Part shown: positions 53,583 to 64,000 of the stretch, piece after piece | Numbering within the stretch: the first letter of the stretch is position 1 | Layout of the letters: the number at the start of each line of letters is the position of its first letter | Assembly: GCA_031290395.1 (NCBI GenBank) | Contig: JAITNN010000019.1 | Coordinates: 1-64,000 of the forward strand | DNA from: Mycoplasmataceae bacterium | GTDB lineage: Bacteria > Bacillota_I > Bacilli_A > Mycoplasmatales > Mycoplasmoidaceae | Direction: 5' to 3' | DNA: 64,000 nt | The notes under the pieces: generated by a model | Databases searched by the model: none | What the model was told of the DNA's origin: nothing | What the model saw: only the letters and a program-made list of their open reading frames with translations | Position numbers and translations under genes: made by a program

Positions 53583-55310
53583 TTATTCTTTACTAGATAT
53601 TTGTTGTTCTAACATACTTTCGAATTCTTTGAAAGATACCTCATGACTGTCTTGCTTGCCATACATACGATAGGACACACTATTATTTTTAATTTCATTA
53701 TCACCAATAACTAATTGATAAGGAATTTTTTGAACTTGAGCATCTCGAATTTTTTTGCCTAATCGCTCATCGCTGTTGTCAAATTCCACACGAATTAATT
53801 TTTGTTCTAGAGCTAGTGTTAATTTTTCACAATAAATACCATGCTTTAAAGGATCCACTGGAATGATGGCCACTTGAACTGGCGACAATCACAATGGGAA
53901 AACACCCTTATTTTGCTCTAACAAGATGGAAACAAAACGTTCTAGTGTGCCAATTACACTAGCGTGTACTAAAACTGGTCTTTGGATTTGCCCGTTTTTA
54001 TCTTTATATTGAAGATCAAATTTCTGAGGTAATAAGAAGTCTAATTGAACGGTGTATGCTGTAATGACGCGACCTAAAGCAGTTTTAACTTGCAAATCAA
54101 TTTTTGGTCCGTAAAATGCAGCTTCACCTACTTCTTCTTTAAAGTCAATTTTTAATTCGTCAAGAACTTTTCGTAAACTGTTTTCAGCGTTCACTCACAT
54201 TTCTTCACCTTTAAAAAATTTGTCAGTTGTATCATTTTTGTCATGTAATGCCAAATCAACTGAATGGATCTTAACACCAAAAGTAGAACTTGCTTCATTA
54301 ATAATTTTGTAGCAACGAGAAACCACATCTTTGATTTGGTTCTCAGCACAAATGATATGCGTATCGATTAATTGCATGCTTCGCACACGTTCTAGGCCTG
54401 TCAATGATCCAGAAGATTCGTAACGGTGTAATATAGCATGTTCAGCGATTCGGAATGGTAATTCACGGTATGAACGTGGTTTTTGTTGGTAAACCAATAA
54501 ATGGTGAGGACATGTCATTGGTCTTAAAACATGAATGTCACCATCAACATCAATGGCTGGGAACATATTGGCGCGATAGTGTGATCAATGTCCGCTAGTT
54601 TCATATAGCATCTTTGAGCCCAATACAGGTGAATTAACAAATTTGTATCCATTACGTTGCAATAAATTATGAATGTAGGCATCAATTTCATATTTAATTG
54701 CTGAACCTTTTGGTAACCAAATCGGTAAGCCTTGACCAGCTAATAAATCAAATGCGAACAATTCAAGGTCATTACCCAATCTACGGTGATCCCTTTCTTT
54801 GCGCTCATTCAATTCTTGTTTAAATTCATCCATGTTAATTTGATTTTCAAAAGCAATACCATTAATGGATGAAAGTTGTTGGTTTTTAGAATTACCTTTT
54901 CAATAAACACCTGCAACATTTGACAAATCAATTACTTTAATTTGTGATAGTTTTTCAATTTTTAATTCCTCACAAATGTCTATAAAATCATAACCAAATT
55001 TAACGATGGCAACTTTATCTAAACCTTGAATTTGTTCTAATTTATATTTTTGCTTTGCAAATAATTCTTTAGCTTTAGCATAAGATATGGATTCGTAAGT
55101 TAACTTATAACCGCGATCAATATTTTTGCGCATTTGTTTTAAGACCTTCGGTAATTCTTTAATAGATATGGGAGTATCAAGTAAAAAACTGTAATGAAAG
55201 CCATCTTCAGTTAGCGAACTTTCTCCTAAAATTCCAGATGGATAAATATCAATAATAGATTTAGCTAACAAGATACTAGCTAATTTATTTAATTCTTGAT
55301 TGAATTGCAT
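53583..55310 (-). CDS. thrS: Threonyl-tRNA synthetase, reduced editing domain
   Basis: 575 residues. Catalytic motifs: ERDHRRLGNDLELF, RPMTCPHH (zinc Cys), HRYESSGSLTGLERVRSMQL, the zinc His in LVHASVIGTLERF, then the anticodon-binding domain. The TGS domain is absent, and the N-terminal region that aligns with the N2 editing domain lacks its HxxxH and CxxxH residues (NQELNKLASILLAK, SNVAGVYWKG). Proofreading of Ser-tRNA(Thr) is therefore probably lost, as reported for Mycoplasma. Four UGA-Trp codons. Confidence 0.93.
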
Positions 55311-55317
55311 AATGTTC

Positions 55318-55599
55318 CTATTCTATCGGTTCAATTTTGTCGACTTCAACTAACATCTTGTGAATGTTAAATTTCTTTACTTTAAAGATTGTCAATGAAC
55401 CAAAAACTCTCACTTTTTTGCCAACAGCAATTTGGTCAATCAAATCTTTTCTTTCAGCATTAATTAATGTTTCAAATAATCTTGTTCTCTCTACACCGCC
55501 GAAGTTTACGATTTGTTTAATCATAACGAAATTAGTACCTCTTTCAGAAGTTCTAATTTCAGCAATTTCACCACTTAGTTCAACTTTATTAGTTTCCAT
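55318..55599 (-). CDS. Small OB-fold protein, SSB-like (second)
   Basis: 93 residues. KVELSGEIAEIRTSERGTNFVMIKQIV, VERTRLFETLI and VGKKVRVFGSLTIFKVKKFN give the five-strand OB pattern of short SSB-like proteins. There is no acidic C-terminal tail. It starts 2 nt after the other OB-fold gene, so the two are co-made; they may form a heteromer on single-stranded DNA or RNA (inference). Confidence 0.65.
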   Translation of the reverse strand: METNKVELSGEIAEIRTSERGTNFVMIKQIVNFGGVERTRLFETLINAERKDLIDQIAVGKKVRVFGSLTIFKVKKFNIHKMLVEVDKIEPIE

Positions 55600-55601
55600 A
55601 A

Positions 55602-55913
55602 CTAAGCAACCTTAGGAGCCTCTTCGTTTTGAATGATTTTTTCTACTTGAATAGAAATCTTTCATTCATTTGTTTTTTTGGAATGGTAAGTTCTTAATTG
55701 GCCTTCCACAGTAATATTAGCACTAGGGTTTTTTTCTACAATGGCTGCAAGATCTTTGGCTAATGGTTGGTTAGCATACAAAGGAAAATAATTTGCTCAT
55801 GTAAATTTGTTTACTTTACGTTCTTGCTTGATAGTCACAAAGAAACCAGCATCCTTAGATTGACCCCATGTACTTCGGACAACTTGTCCTTCAATTAACA
55901 CTTTATTTAACAT
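55602..55913 (-). CDS. Small OB-fold protein, SSB-like (first)
   Basis: 103 residues. MLNKVLIEGQVVRST, then FFVTIKQERK, NYFPLYANQPLAKDLAA and ITVEGQLRTYHSKKTNEWKI follow SSB (..GrLxxd..f...f.v.a.g..Ae....l.kG..v.veG.l) without a long acidic tail. GAGGTT before ATG; TATAAT-like box further up. Two UGA-Trp codons. It may be an accessory SSB or a PriB-like factor. Confidence 0.7.
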
Positions 55914-56022
55914 TTTTAACCTCGAATATTGACATATATTATATAGATTTTGTAATTATTATAATTATGAACGTGTTTTCTTAATGATAATTAGTCTTGC
56001 TAAAATCAAGAAAAAAATAGAC

Positions 56023-56508
56023 TTATTGAATGCTTGTTTGCTCAGCACCAACAATTAAATCAGGCAAAACAGCCACTTTGTCAAGCGTCATTTCAATTGC
56101 AGCGATTCCATACTCTACTTGTGTCCTAAATAAAATAGGCACGAACAGAAATACGATAAAAACTACCAATCCAATTCCGATGATAACTAGCAAGTATAAT
56201 TGTGCCATAACCACTGGTTCGCCACCAATGACCAAATATAAAGTAGTGCCCAACAATAATCAAAAGAACACTCAATCAATAACAATGGATAATCAAATTA
56301 AAATAATTGGCGATGCTAATCCAAAATATCTTTTACTTCGCATAAAACGTCTGGATAAAACACTAATTTTACCCATCATACCAGTGTATTGAATCAAAAG
56401 AAATATATGCCCAATAAAAGGAATAAAAAATGTTCATTTGCATACAAAAGCTTTTAATACATTAGCATCGTTAAGAGAAATTCTTTGAGGAAATTGACTT
56501 ATTCTCAT
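56023..56508 (-). CDS. Membrane protein, unknown
   Basis: 161 residues, three membrane helices (about 22-45, 68-95, 108-128) and an acidic tail. Four UGA-Trp codons. It starts 1 nt after the stop of the next membrane gene upstream, so both are in one operon. No family recognised. Confidence 0.7.
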
Positions 56509-56509
56509 G

Positions 56510-57145
56510 TTATTTAATCCCTTTCTTAGCAATTTTATACTTATGCTTTTCAATTCGCAATTGCTTCTTAACTAAGTTTATTTTCGAATCTCAAGCATTT
56601 TCAACAGAAATCCAATAAATTAAAAAAGTGACCGCAAGCATAAGTGGTATGCCCAAAGCATAATTCATTAGTACTTCTCCTAGCACCAAAATTGGACCAG
56701 GAGGATTTTCTGGGGTTGCTCGATAAAAATGAATTTTAAAGCCGATGTATACAAGAAATGCCAACCCTATTAAAATAATTGCAGAGGCGATTATACGTTT
56801 AAAAATTTTAGATGTTTTTATTAAGAATTTGTCTTGATTAGAATTATGCTTTTTACAATAGATATAAACAATTAAAAAACGCATACCTGCAGTTATCAAA
56901 AAAACAACTCCTAAAATCCACAAATAATTTGCCAACATTGAAAAAAAGCTCAAGGCCCCTTCTGAGAAAGGCGTAGGAAATAGGAATTCGTGTGTAGAAT
57001 CTTCCACTTGTCAGGCGGCAATGTTGCCAGCCAATGTCGTTGTAAAATAATATACGCATCCAATGATGATTAACAATAATCCACCATAGGCATAGTGCAA
57101 TGAGTCTCACTTATTTCTACGAAAATTCTCTGCAGGTTTTATCAT
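56510..57145 (-). CDS. Membrane protein, unknown
   Basis: 211 residues, four hydrophobic helices, a loop PENPPGPILVLGE and a basic tail (KKQLRIEKHKYKIAKK). UGA-Trp in NKWDSLHY, AAWQVEDS and AWDSK. Its layout (short N-terminal helix, outer loop, paired helices) resembles the gene at 62264. No known family. Confidence 0.7.
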
Positions 57146-57230
57146 GTAAAGATTATATATATTATTATTTATATGTTTTTTAATTTCAAAATATTAAACG
57201 AAGATATATTTTCTAGGTCAAAACTATCAA

Positions 57231-58613
57231 CTACAAAACTTTTTTAAGTAATTTAATTTTGTTGTCGGTTCAAGGTGGGTAGAACAAATCTGGATCCAAT
57301 TTAGTGGTGGTATTGACCAACGAACGCGTATGGGAAAAAGAATTAAAACCAAATATTCCGTGATATGAACCCATACCGCTAGAACCAACACCACCAAACG
57401 GTAAATTATAGTTAGTAATGTGCATGATTGTATCGTTGATACAAACATCACCTGATTGTACATTGGTGAGTAAATCATTAATGCACTCTTTGTTCTTAGA
57501 AAATACATAAAGGGCTAGTGGTTTTGGTAGATCTCTAATTTGTTTGATAATACCAGAGAAATCTTTACAAACAATATAAGGTAATATTGGACCGAAGATT
57601 TCCTCATTCATTAATGGATCACTTAAATTTTTAACTTGAACAATTGTTGGTTCTATGGACAATGTTTTTTCATCAAATCTTCCACCATAGAATATTTTGT
57701 TTCTCTTACCAAACAATGCTTTTAAACGATTGAAATGGTCAAGGTTAATAATCTTAGACATACTTTGTATCTTGATAGTATCCTCCCCATAAAATTCAAT
57801 GATGTATTTTTTAAGTAGTTTCAAGAAAACATTTTTTATTGACTCATGAATTAATAAATAATCAGGCGAGACACATGTTTGTCCACTATTCATTCATTTG
57901 CCTCTAGCAATTCTTCTAGCCGCTATTTTTAAATTAGCTGTTTTGGCTACGAAACAAGGGCATTTTCCACCTAATTCTAGAGTTACGGGAATTAAATTTT
58001 CTGAAGCTTGTTTCATTATTATTTTGCCAACACGTAAACTACCTGTAAAAAATACATAGTCATATTTAGGCTGCATGATTTCCTGATAGTTCGCTTGGTT
58101 AAATTCAACCACGGATACATAGTTCAAAGAAAACACTTTATCAATAATGTTTCTAATGATTTTGTTAATAGCAGGAGTGTATGGCGATAAATATAAGATT
58201 ACAGTGTTTCCAGCAGATATGGCATCAATTAAAGGCACAAATGACAATTGGAAAGGATAGTTTCATGGTGACATAATGAGTACAACACCAAAAGGTTCTT
58301 TCACTATTACGGATTTGGATAAAATATTCATTAAATTAGATTTAGCTTTTTTTGGAATTGATCATTTTTTTAAGTTTTTAGTAACGTGAGTAATTTCGTT
58401 TTGTACGACTAAATATTCACTTAAAAATGTTTCACCTGGACTTTTGTTTAAATCAATACGTAAGGCATTACAAATATTGTCATATTGTAAATCTAATTCT
58501 TTTGATAAATTTTTTAGTTTTTGGATACGAAAATCTATAGCTCTTGTATTTTGGGCTAGAAAATATGCTTTTTGTTTGTTGAATAATTTTTCCAAAAATA
58601 GGTTGCGTTTCAT
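57231..58613 (-). CDS. Aldehyde dehydrogenase (class 3-like)
   Basis: 460 residues, the short ALDH form. [26 protein letters not shown] binds NAD(P); FFTGSLRVGKIIM, VTLELGGKCPCFV (Glu) and NSGQTCVSPDY (catalytic Cys) are the active-site blocks; EEIFGPILPYI and INDTIMHITNYNLPFGGVGSSGMG complete the fold. It oxidises aldehydes to acids and may work with the alcohol dehydrogenase at 34 kb. Three internal UGA-Trp codons. Confidence 0.92.
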
Positions 58614-58715
58614 AAAATTAATTATAAACGCTTAATACATTAAGTTGGTAAATCAAAAGTCATAGCGTGCAGAATTAAAAAATAATAGTTATGAACTCCT
58701 ATATAATTAGGGACT

Positions 58716-59612
58716 ATGAAAAAATACTGTGGAATATTAATTGATTCATCTTGTACTTATGATGCCAAATTCATTCAACAACATAATGTTGAAGTGGCAC
58801 CATTATCGTTTTCTGATGATAATAATAAAGTTTATGATGATGATAATAAAGAAATTAATCATGAGGAATTATTAAAACGTTTAGACAATCATGAAATGTT
58901 TAAAACTAGCGCAACACCCATTGGTAAACTAATGGCGAAAGTCGAAGAAATGCTAGAAAGATACGAACATGTAGTTTTCTTACCGATATCGCTCGGTTTA
59001 TCAAGTCAATATGCCCAATCTTTAATCGTACAGCAAGATTATATTGGTAAATTTTTTCCAATTAAATCAACAAGCGGTGCAATCGCTAACGAATTTGTTT
59101 TATATGAAATTGTGAAATTAGTTGAGGCCAAAACCGAACCTAAAGTAATTGTGGAAAAAGCTCAGGAACTATACAAGTACATCTTGACTTATTTTTCATG
59201 TGAAGACCTTGGGGGTATGCAAGCTGGTGGTCGTGTAACTAAAACAATTATGAAAGTTATTAATTTATTCAAACTTAAACCAATTATTCAACTAGATGGT
59301 AAGAATCAATATGGTGGTATTGGGCGTAACTATCAAGTAGTAACTAAAAAAATTATTAACAATATTCGTAGTGATTTTGAAACAGAATTAAAGAAAGAAA
59401 ATATTGAGCAAATCGGTATTTATCTTGGTGGTTATGGCGAAGAAAAAAAATCATTTCTACTTGAATCATTTTCCAAAGCATTTGAATTTGCTAAAGAAAA
59501 AATTATCTTTCGTATGATCCCAACAGTGGTATTAGTGCATACAAGACGTGGCGCTTATGGTATCACCATAAAGACTAATATTTTTCATAAACAAAAAAAA
59601 TACGAAGATTAA
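58716..59612 (+). CDS. DegV-family fatty-acid-binding protein
   Basis: 298 residues. GILIDSSCTYDAKFIQQHNVEVAPLSF, FKTSATPIGKLMAKVEEML, VVFLPISLGLSSQYAQS, GGMQAGGRVTKTIMKVINLFKLKPIIQLDGK are DegV (FakB-like) motifs. These bind fatty acids and present them to a kinase for phospholipid synthesis. TATAAT 58702-58707 is eight bases before ATG; leaderless. The stop overlaps the opposite gene by 4 nt. Confidence 0.92.
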   Translation: MKKYCGILIDSSCTYDAKFIQQHNVEVAPLSFSDDNNKVYDDDNKEINHEELLKRLDNHEMFKTSATPIGKLMAKVEEMLERYEHVVFLPISLGLSSQYAQSLIVQQDYIGKFFPIKSTSGAIANEFVLYEIVKLVEAKTEPKVIVEKAQELYKYILTYFSCEDLGGMQAGGRVTKTIMKVINLFKLKPIIQLDGKNQYGGIGRNYQVVTKKIINNIRSDFETELKKENIEQIGIYLGGYGEEKKSFLLESFSKAFEFAKEKIIFRMIPTVVLVHTRRGAYGITIKTNIFHKQKKYED

Positions 59613-59968
59613 ACTAAACGCTTTTTTAATTCTATATTAATTGCCTGAGAGTTATCGCCAAATACTAAAATAATTTGATTGGTATTTTTCATAAAACCTT
59701 TAATGTTAAAGATCACGAAGCTATCTTTAGAGATTTGTGATGCATCTTTTACATTAATTTTCAATGTAGATATTGTTGCAGAAGTATCAACAATATTTTC
59801 TTTACCACCAAGAACTTTTATTAATTCATCAACATTGAAATCAATCTTAGTAGATGTTTGCAATGTTGTATTGGTACTATTCGCTAACTTCTTCGCTTTA
59901 CTTTTAGCATAAGCATAAGGGATTCCAAGCGTAAATATATTTAATATAATTCATCAAAATTTACGCAT
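59609..59968 (-). CDS. Membrane-anchored PTS EIIB-like domain without active Cys
   Basis: 119 residues: a membrane helix (residues 4-20), a linker, then VDELIKVLGGKENIVDTSATISTLKINVKDASQI, the glucose-type EIIB pattern (..LlxxlGGxxNIxxldaCxTRLRv.vkD...). The phosphorylated Cys position is Thr and the TRLR motif is STLK, so it cannot carry phosphate. Probably a structural or regulatory derivative. Two adjacent UGA-Trp at codons 5-6. It lies just downstream of NAD kinase. Confidence 0.75.
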
Positions 59969-59969
59969 A

Positions 59970-60758
59970 TTACCCCTTTATAAAAGTTTGCTGTAGTTTA
60001 CTAATGTATGATTTGACTTCTCCACTAAAACATAAACTAAATGGAGCATCTTGTTTAGTGATAGTAATTTTGTCTTCTGAATTAATGTGGCGAACTCGCA
60101 TACCGTCAATAATCAAATCACAACGTTGTGACGATTTAAAGTTGTTTAGTTCAATCTTCGCAGAGGAACACAAGATCGCTGGAGCATTAAATGAATGGTG
60201 CTTTGTGTGATTTGTTGGGGATAATTCAACAAATTCGAAAGCATCTACATTAGGGAAAATAATAGCGCCACCATTGGATTTCGCTTGACCAGTTGAACCA
60301 GTTCTCGTAGTCACTAAAACACCGCTACCCATATAGTTTTCATATAAACTACCATTAATGAATACATCCATTTTTACAGTGTTTAGCGATTGAATAACTA
60401 CTTCATTCATGGCATTAAATATGAATTTATCATTAATATTAATTTCCAATAATTGAGGGTGCGTGAAATTATTATCGTCAGTGATGGTAGGAATAAAACT
60501 TTTAATATTCTTACCAATGAACTTTGAATAGAAGCCAACAGTGCCGGTGTTAATACATACTATTTTGGTACGCTTTTCGTAATACTTACGTAAAAATCTT
60601 ACATAAGTACCATCACCGCCGATAATGATTAAGTAATCATGGTTAGTTTTATTAGCTACTCATTTAGATTTAGTTAATAGTTTTTTAATTTGGTTAGAGA
60701 CACTATTGGATAGGTCATGATGATTTGTTTCAATTCAATACGAGTGCTGTTTACTCAT
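59970..60758 (-). CDS. nadK: NAD kinase
   Basis: 262 residues. LIIIGGDGTYVRFLRKY (catalytic GGDGT), NTGTVGFYS (usually NxGxlGFL), TTRTGSTGQAKSNGGAI and a C-terminal RVRHINSEDKITITKQ are NAD kinase motifs. It makes NADP. It overlaps spx by 8 nt. UGA-Trp at codons 8 and near 33. Confidence 0.92.
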
Positions 60759-61197
60759 GCTTTACTCCACATTCCTTGCCACATTGTTTTTCAAAACCAC
60801 AAGATTCTACCTTTTTTGACATATGTGTTGTGTCTGAATTTAAAAAGATTTCAATGTCGCTTGAATTGTAACCGATTAATAATCGGTACGGCTCATTTTT
60901 TAGGTATTGAACAATGAGCGGTCTTGATAAAATTTGGGGGTGTTCAATAATTAATTTAACGATATCTTCCATGACATAATCATCTAATTTTGAACGATGT
61001 TTTTTAAATTCATTACTACGGATTGATAAAATATCATCAAATCCATTTTCAGTCATAGTAAGAATATCCATTAATTCTTGTCGAGTTAAAGGAATTTTTG
61101 TGAAATCTTTTTCAATATATTCTAGGTTATGATCTTTAAAAAATTTAATGGATTGACGACAACCTAAACAACCAGAACTTGTATATATTTTAATCAT
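60751..61197 (-). CDS. spx: Spx/ArsC-family regulator with Cys-rich tail
   Basis: 148 residues. IYTSSGCLGCRQSIKFF (CxxC redox switch), LEYIEKDFTKIPLTRQELMDIL, LSRPLIVQ and YRLLIGYNSSDI follow Spx, which binds RNA polymerase alpha under thiol stress. The C terminus (KKVESCGFEKQCGKECGVKHE) has three extra Cys not seen in ordinary Spx. First gene of an spx-nadK-EIIB-like unit. Confidence 0.87.
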   Translation of the reverse strand: MIKIYTSSGCLGCRQSIKFFKDHNLEYIEKDFTKIPLTRQELMDILTMTENGFDDILSIRSNEFKKHRSKLDDYVMEDIVKLIIEHPQILSRPLIVQYLKNEPYRLLIGYNSSDIEIFLNSDTTHMSKKVESCGFEKQCGKECGVKHE

Positions 61198-61262
61198 GAT
61201 AATACCCGATATTTTTCCTCTATAGTCTTAATTAAATATAATAATACTAATTTATTAGACTT

Positions 61263-62264
61263 ATGAAAACAATAATTAGTGGAATTCAACCAACCAACCG
61301 ATTAACATTAGGTAATTATTTAGGGGCAATCAAGCAATTTGTTGACCTCCAAGATGAATATCAAATGTATATTTTTGTCGCGGATTTACACGCAATTAGT
61401 GTTCCGTATGACAAAAATGTCCTATTTCAAAATAAATTAAACTTGATAGCTAGCTATCAAGCGCTAGGATTAGACTTATCAAAGAACATCGTTTTCAACC
61501 AATGTGATGTACCAGCACATACTGCTCTAAGTTGAGTATTAACTTGCAACACAACAATGGGTGAATTAAGCCGCATGACTCAATTTAAAGATAAATCTGC
61601 CAAGGTTACTTTAGCGAACGGTACAGAAACAATTCCAACTGGTCTTTTTATGTATCCTGTGTTGATGGCTGCAGATATTTTACTATATGATGCTGATTAT
61701 GTCGTGGTTGGCGTTGACCAAAAACAACATGTAGAATTAACGCGCGATCTTGCCATCAAAATGAATAAAAAATATGGAGACATATTTAAAATTTGTGAAC
61801 CCTTAATACCAAAGACTGGTGCCAAGATTATGGATTTATTAAATCCAACTATTAAAATGTCCAAATCTAACACTAATGAAAATGGTACTATTTTTCTATT
61901 AGATTCATCTGAAGTTGCTACTAAAAAAATTATGGGGTCAAAAACTGATTCGCTAAATAAAGTTAACTTTGATGAAAAAAATCAGCCTGGCATTAGCAAT
62001 TTATTAATTATTTATAGTTGCCTTTCTAATGAAAAAATTCCATCTATTGTCAAACGATTTGAAAATAAAAATTACGGTGAATTTAAGAAATCGTTGGTCC
62101 AAATAGTCACTAATTTTTTAATTGATTTTCAAAAAAAATATCAAAAAGCTATTGCTAATCCTGCATCACTTATAAAACAACTTCAAACTAATGCTAAAAA
62201 ATGTCAAGACATTTCTAATAAGAAATTAGCTCAAGTTTATCAAGCAATTGGAATGATAAAATAA
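61263..62264 (+). CDS. trpS: Tryptophanyl-tRNA synthetase
   Basis: 333 residues. SGIQPTNRLTLGNYLGA holds the class I HIGH-like motif (TLGN); KMSKSNTNENGT is the KMSKS loop; GLFMYPVLMAADILLYDADYVVVGVDQKQHVE is typical TrpRS. It charges the tRNA that reads both UGG and UGA here. One internal UGA at 61533-61535. Confidence 0.95.
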
Positions 62265-63031
62265 TGTCACAAGAAGTCTATAAAAATGAAAAATATCAAG
62301 TTTTGTGGATCTTCCTATCAATTTTTGGTGTAACCATAATCTTTATTTGTGCAGCGATTTTATGCACAATGGTTTTATGATTACCGCCAGGTTCTTCACC
62401 ATGATATGGGGCCGGTGACTATAACCAAGCCACTGGACATTGAACCAACCCCGGTGGTGGTCCAACACCTAGTGACTTAAAAGCTTTTTACCCAGAAAGA
62501 TTTGGTCTATATGATGTAAATGTAACGTTTGATCAAGAAGATATTCTCATTAGTCAATTTTGAATCAACAAAGAAGCTATTGTTGCCATTGTGTTTTTAT
62601 CAATTGCTACAATCAACTCTGCTTTTATGATTATTTTCATTAGGCCAAAAATTAAAGCCTGGTTTCGCCTATCAACATTTAATCGTGTCACAATTATTTT
62701 AGAAATAGTTTGTGTGTTATTGTTAGTCATTGGTTTAGTTGGTTCGCCACAGAATGATGTTAATTCCCTAAACGAAGAATGACAAAAAGGCAAGGATGTT
62801 GATTGAGCTAATTTAATTTTTAACCATGACCCTTATATGGATACAACTTGAGGCGCAGCACAAGCTGAAGCCACAGGAAAAATGTATTCATATACCATAG
62901 TTGGATTAATAACTTTAGTATTTGTTTTGATTTTTATTATTTGATGTGTAATTGATACACTGTTTGGCTTTGTTATTACAATCAATCGTTATCGTTCTTG
63001 GAAACGCTACCAAAGAATTGAAGAACTTTAG
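62264..63031 (+). CDS. Four-helix membrane protein, unknown
   Basis: 255 residues with helices at about 14-38, 107-127, 140-160 and 213-238, and a Trp/Gly/Pro-rich outer loop (PPGSSPWYGAGDYN..HWTNPGGGPTP). At least eight UGA-Trp codons. Starts in the trpS stop (1-nt overlap) and overlaps recA's end by 4 nt. No known family; the shape recalls the gene at 56510. Confidence 0.72.
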
Positions 63032-64000
63032 TTCACTAAAGCGACACTTTTGTTTTCTAAAGCTCTATTTTTAATTTTGTCAAACAGATCGATGTTGTTT
63101 AACAAGAAACCTTTTGTTGCATCCTTACCTTGACCAATTTTATCACCTTCAAAGTAATATCAAGCTCCACGCTTTTCAACCACACCTTTTTCTAAAGCAA
63201 AGTCAATAATTTCACCAGTATGGTCAAACCCTTTATCAAAATAAATATCAATCATGGCTTTATAAAGTGGTGGTGCCACTTTATTTTTAACAATCTTGGC
63301 CGCTGTTTTAATGCCAACACAATCATTACCGCTTTTAATTAGTTCGCTACGTCTTAATTCAATTCGTACTGATGAATAGAACTTTAAGGCTCTACCACCA
63401 GTTGTCGTTTCAGGGTTGCCATACATCACACCAATCTTTTCGCGAATTTGGTTAATAAAAATTACTGTAGTGTTATGTTTTGCCATTAACCCCTGAATAA
63501 TTCTCAATCCTTTGGACATCATTCTAGCTTGTAAACCGATGGTTTGATCTTCAAAGTCACCAATTAGTTCAGCATTCGGTACCAAAGCAGCCACAGAATC
63601 AACCACGATTAAATCAATCATGTCTGTCTTAATTAATGCTTCAATCAGAGAAAATGCTTGTTCGCCTGAATCTGGCTGTGCTAATAACAATTTGGATAGA
63701 TCAACACCATTGATCTCACAATACTTCGCATCTAAAGCATGCTCTAAATCAACATAAGCACACTTCCCACCTAATTTTTGACATTGGGATACTGCTTGAA
63801 GGGCCAACGTTGTTTTACCGCTAGATTCATTGCCGTAGATTTCAACAACCCTTCCTTTAGGATATCCGCCTACCCCCAATGCTCTGTCCAATTGCAAACT
63901 ACCAGATGGAATAACTTCCATTGGTTTTTGTTCATCGGTAAAGGTTGCAATACTCCCTTTACCGAATTGTGCCTCAATCTGTTTGATGGCATCATTAAAT
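63028..64000 (-). CDS. recA: Recombinase RecA (5' end outside the window)
   Basis: About 324 residues visible. IKQIEAQFGKGSI, VIPSGSLQLDRALGVGGYPKGR, EIYGNESSGKTTLALQ (Walker A), DLIVVDSVAALVPNAEL (Walker B), FINQIREKIGVMYGNPETTTGGRALKFYSSVR are RecA hallmarks. RecA pairs homologous strands in repair. UGA at 63160-63162 is Trp (KRGAWYYFEG). The C-terminal tail is short and lacks the usual acidic end. The start lies beyond 64000. Confidence 0.96.

Overview
The window comes from a Mollicute (wall-less Mycoplasma-like bacterium). UGA must be read as tryptophan: most genes are continuous only if UGA is sense, and only TAA and TAG act as stops. Supporting signs are low GC, very compact packing, 1-8 nt overlaps between genes, lipoproteins with ...(V/L)xSC lipoboxes, and families usual in Mollicutes (nucleoside ABC transporter with BMP protein, DegV, TrhP pair, editing-deficient ThrRS). 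The 16S, 23S and 5S genes are intact enough to place the organism by phylogeny; I do not name a species.

Layout. 1-14 kb is mostly housekeeping on the + strand: dnaB end, a large lipoprotein, ung, a membrane protein, gatCAB, plsY, pncB, efp, an Asp23-like gene, nusB, mtaB. 14-16.4 kb is one large surface protein on the - strand. 16.5-23.6 kb holds the rRNA genes in an unusual arrangement: 16S and 23S each have their own promoter and processing stem and are separated by a RelB/PIN toxin-antitoxin module on the opposite strand. The 23S gene carries a 758-nt group I intron near E. coli position 1931 that encodes a LAGLIDADG endonuclease.

23.4-28.8 kb is the most novel part. There are one intact and three degenerate or truncated copies of 5S rRNA. 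Three of the four are followed by a two-hairpin RNA leader whose stems change in a compensatory way, and then by short operons of small orphan proteins, usually with a membrane or lipoprotein member. An HNH-like gene and a RhuM fragment lie among them. 28.8-35.2 kb mixes small conserved genes (metallophosphatase, MGMT, SWIB, PPC, Nif3, TrmK, alcohol dehydrogenase) with small unknown proteins.

35.4-46 kb is an accessory/defence island: a single-polypeptide restriction-modification enzyme (type IIG-like), a divergent small XRE regulator with palindromic operators, a nuclease-helicase of the DUF2075/Schlafen-3 type, an SDH-family Clp-fold protease, a GH25 muramidase lipoprotein, an independent small RNA, a MazF/PemK-like toxin, the tRNA-hydroxylation pair trhP, and an XRE gene followed by a frameshifted partner.

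46-64 kb returns to housekeeping: tsaC-like, rpiB, a nucleoside importer operon (BMP-like protein, ATPase, two permeases), thrS, two OB-fold proteins, aldehyde dehydrogenase, degV, NAD kinase with spx, trpS and the end of recA. Many first-in-operon genes have a TATAAT box only 6-9 nt before ATG and no Shine-Dalgarno, so they are probably leaderless, while internal or surface-protein genes often have an AGGAG site. The 16S 3' end keeps the CCTCC anti-Shine-Dalgarno.
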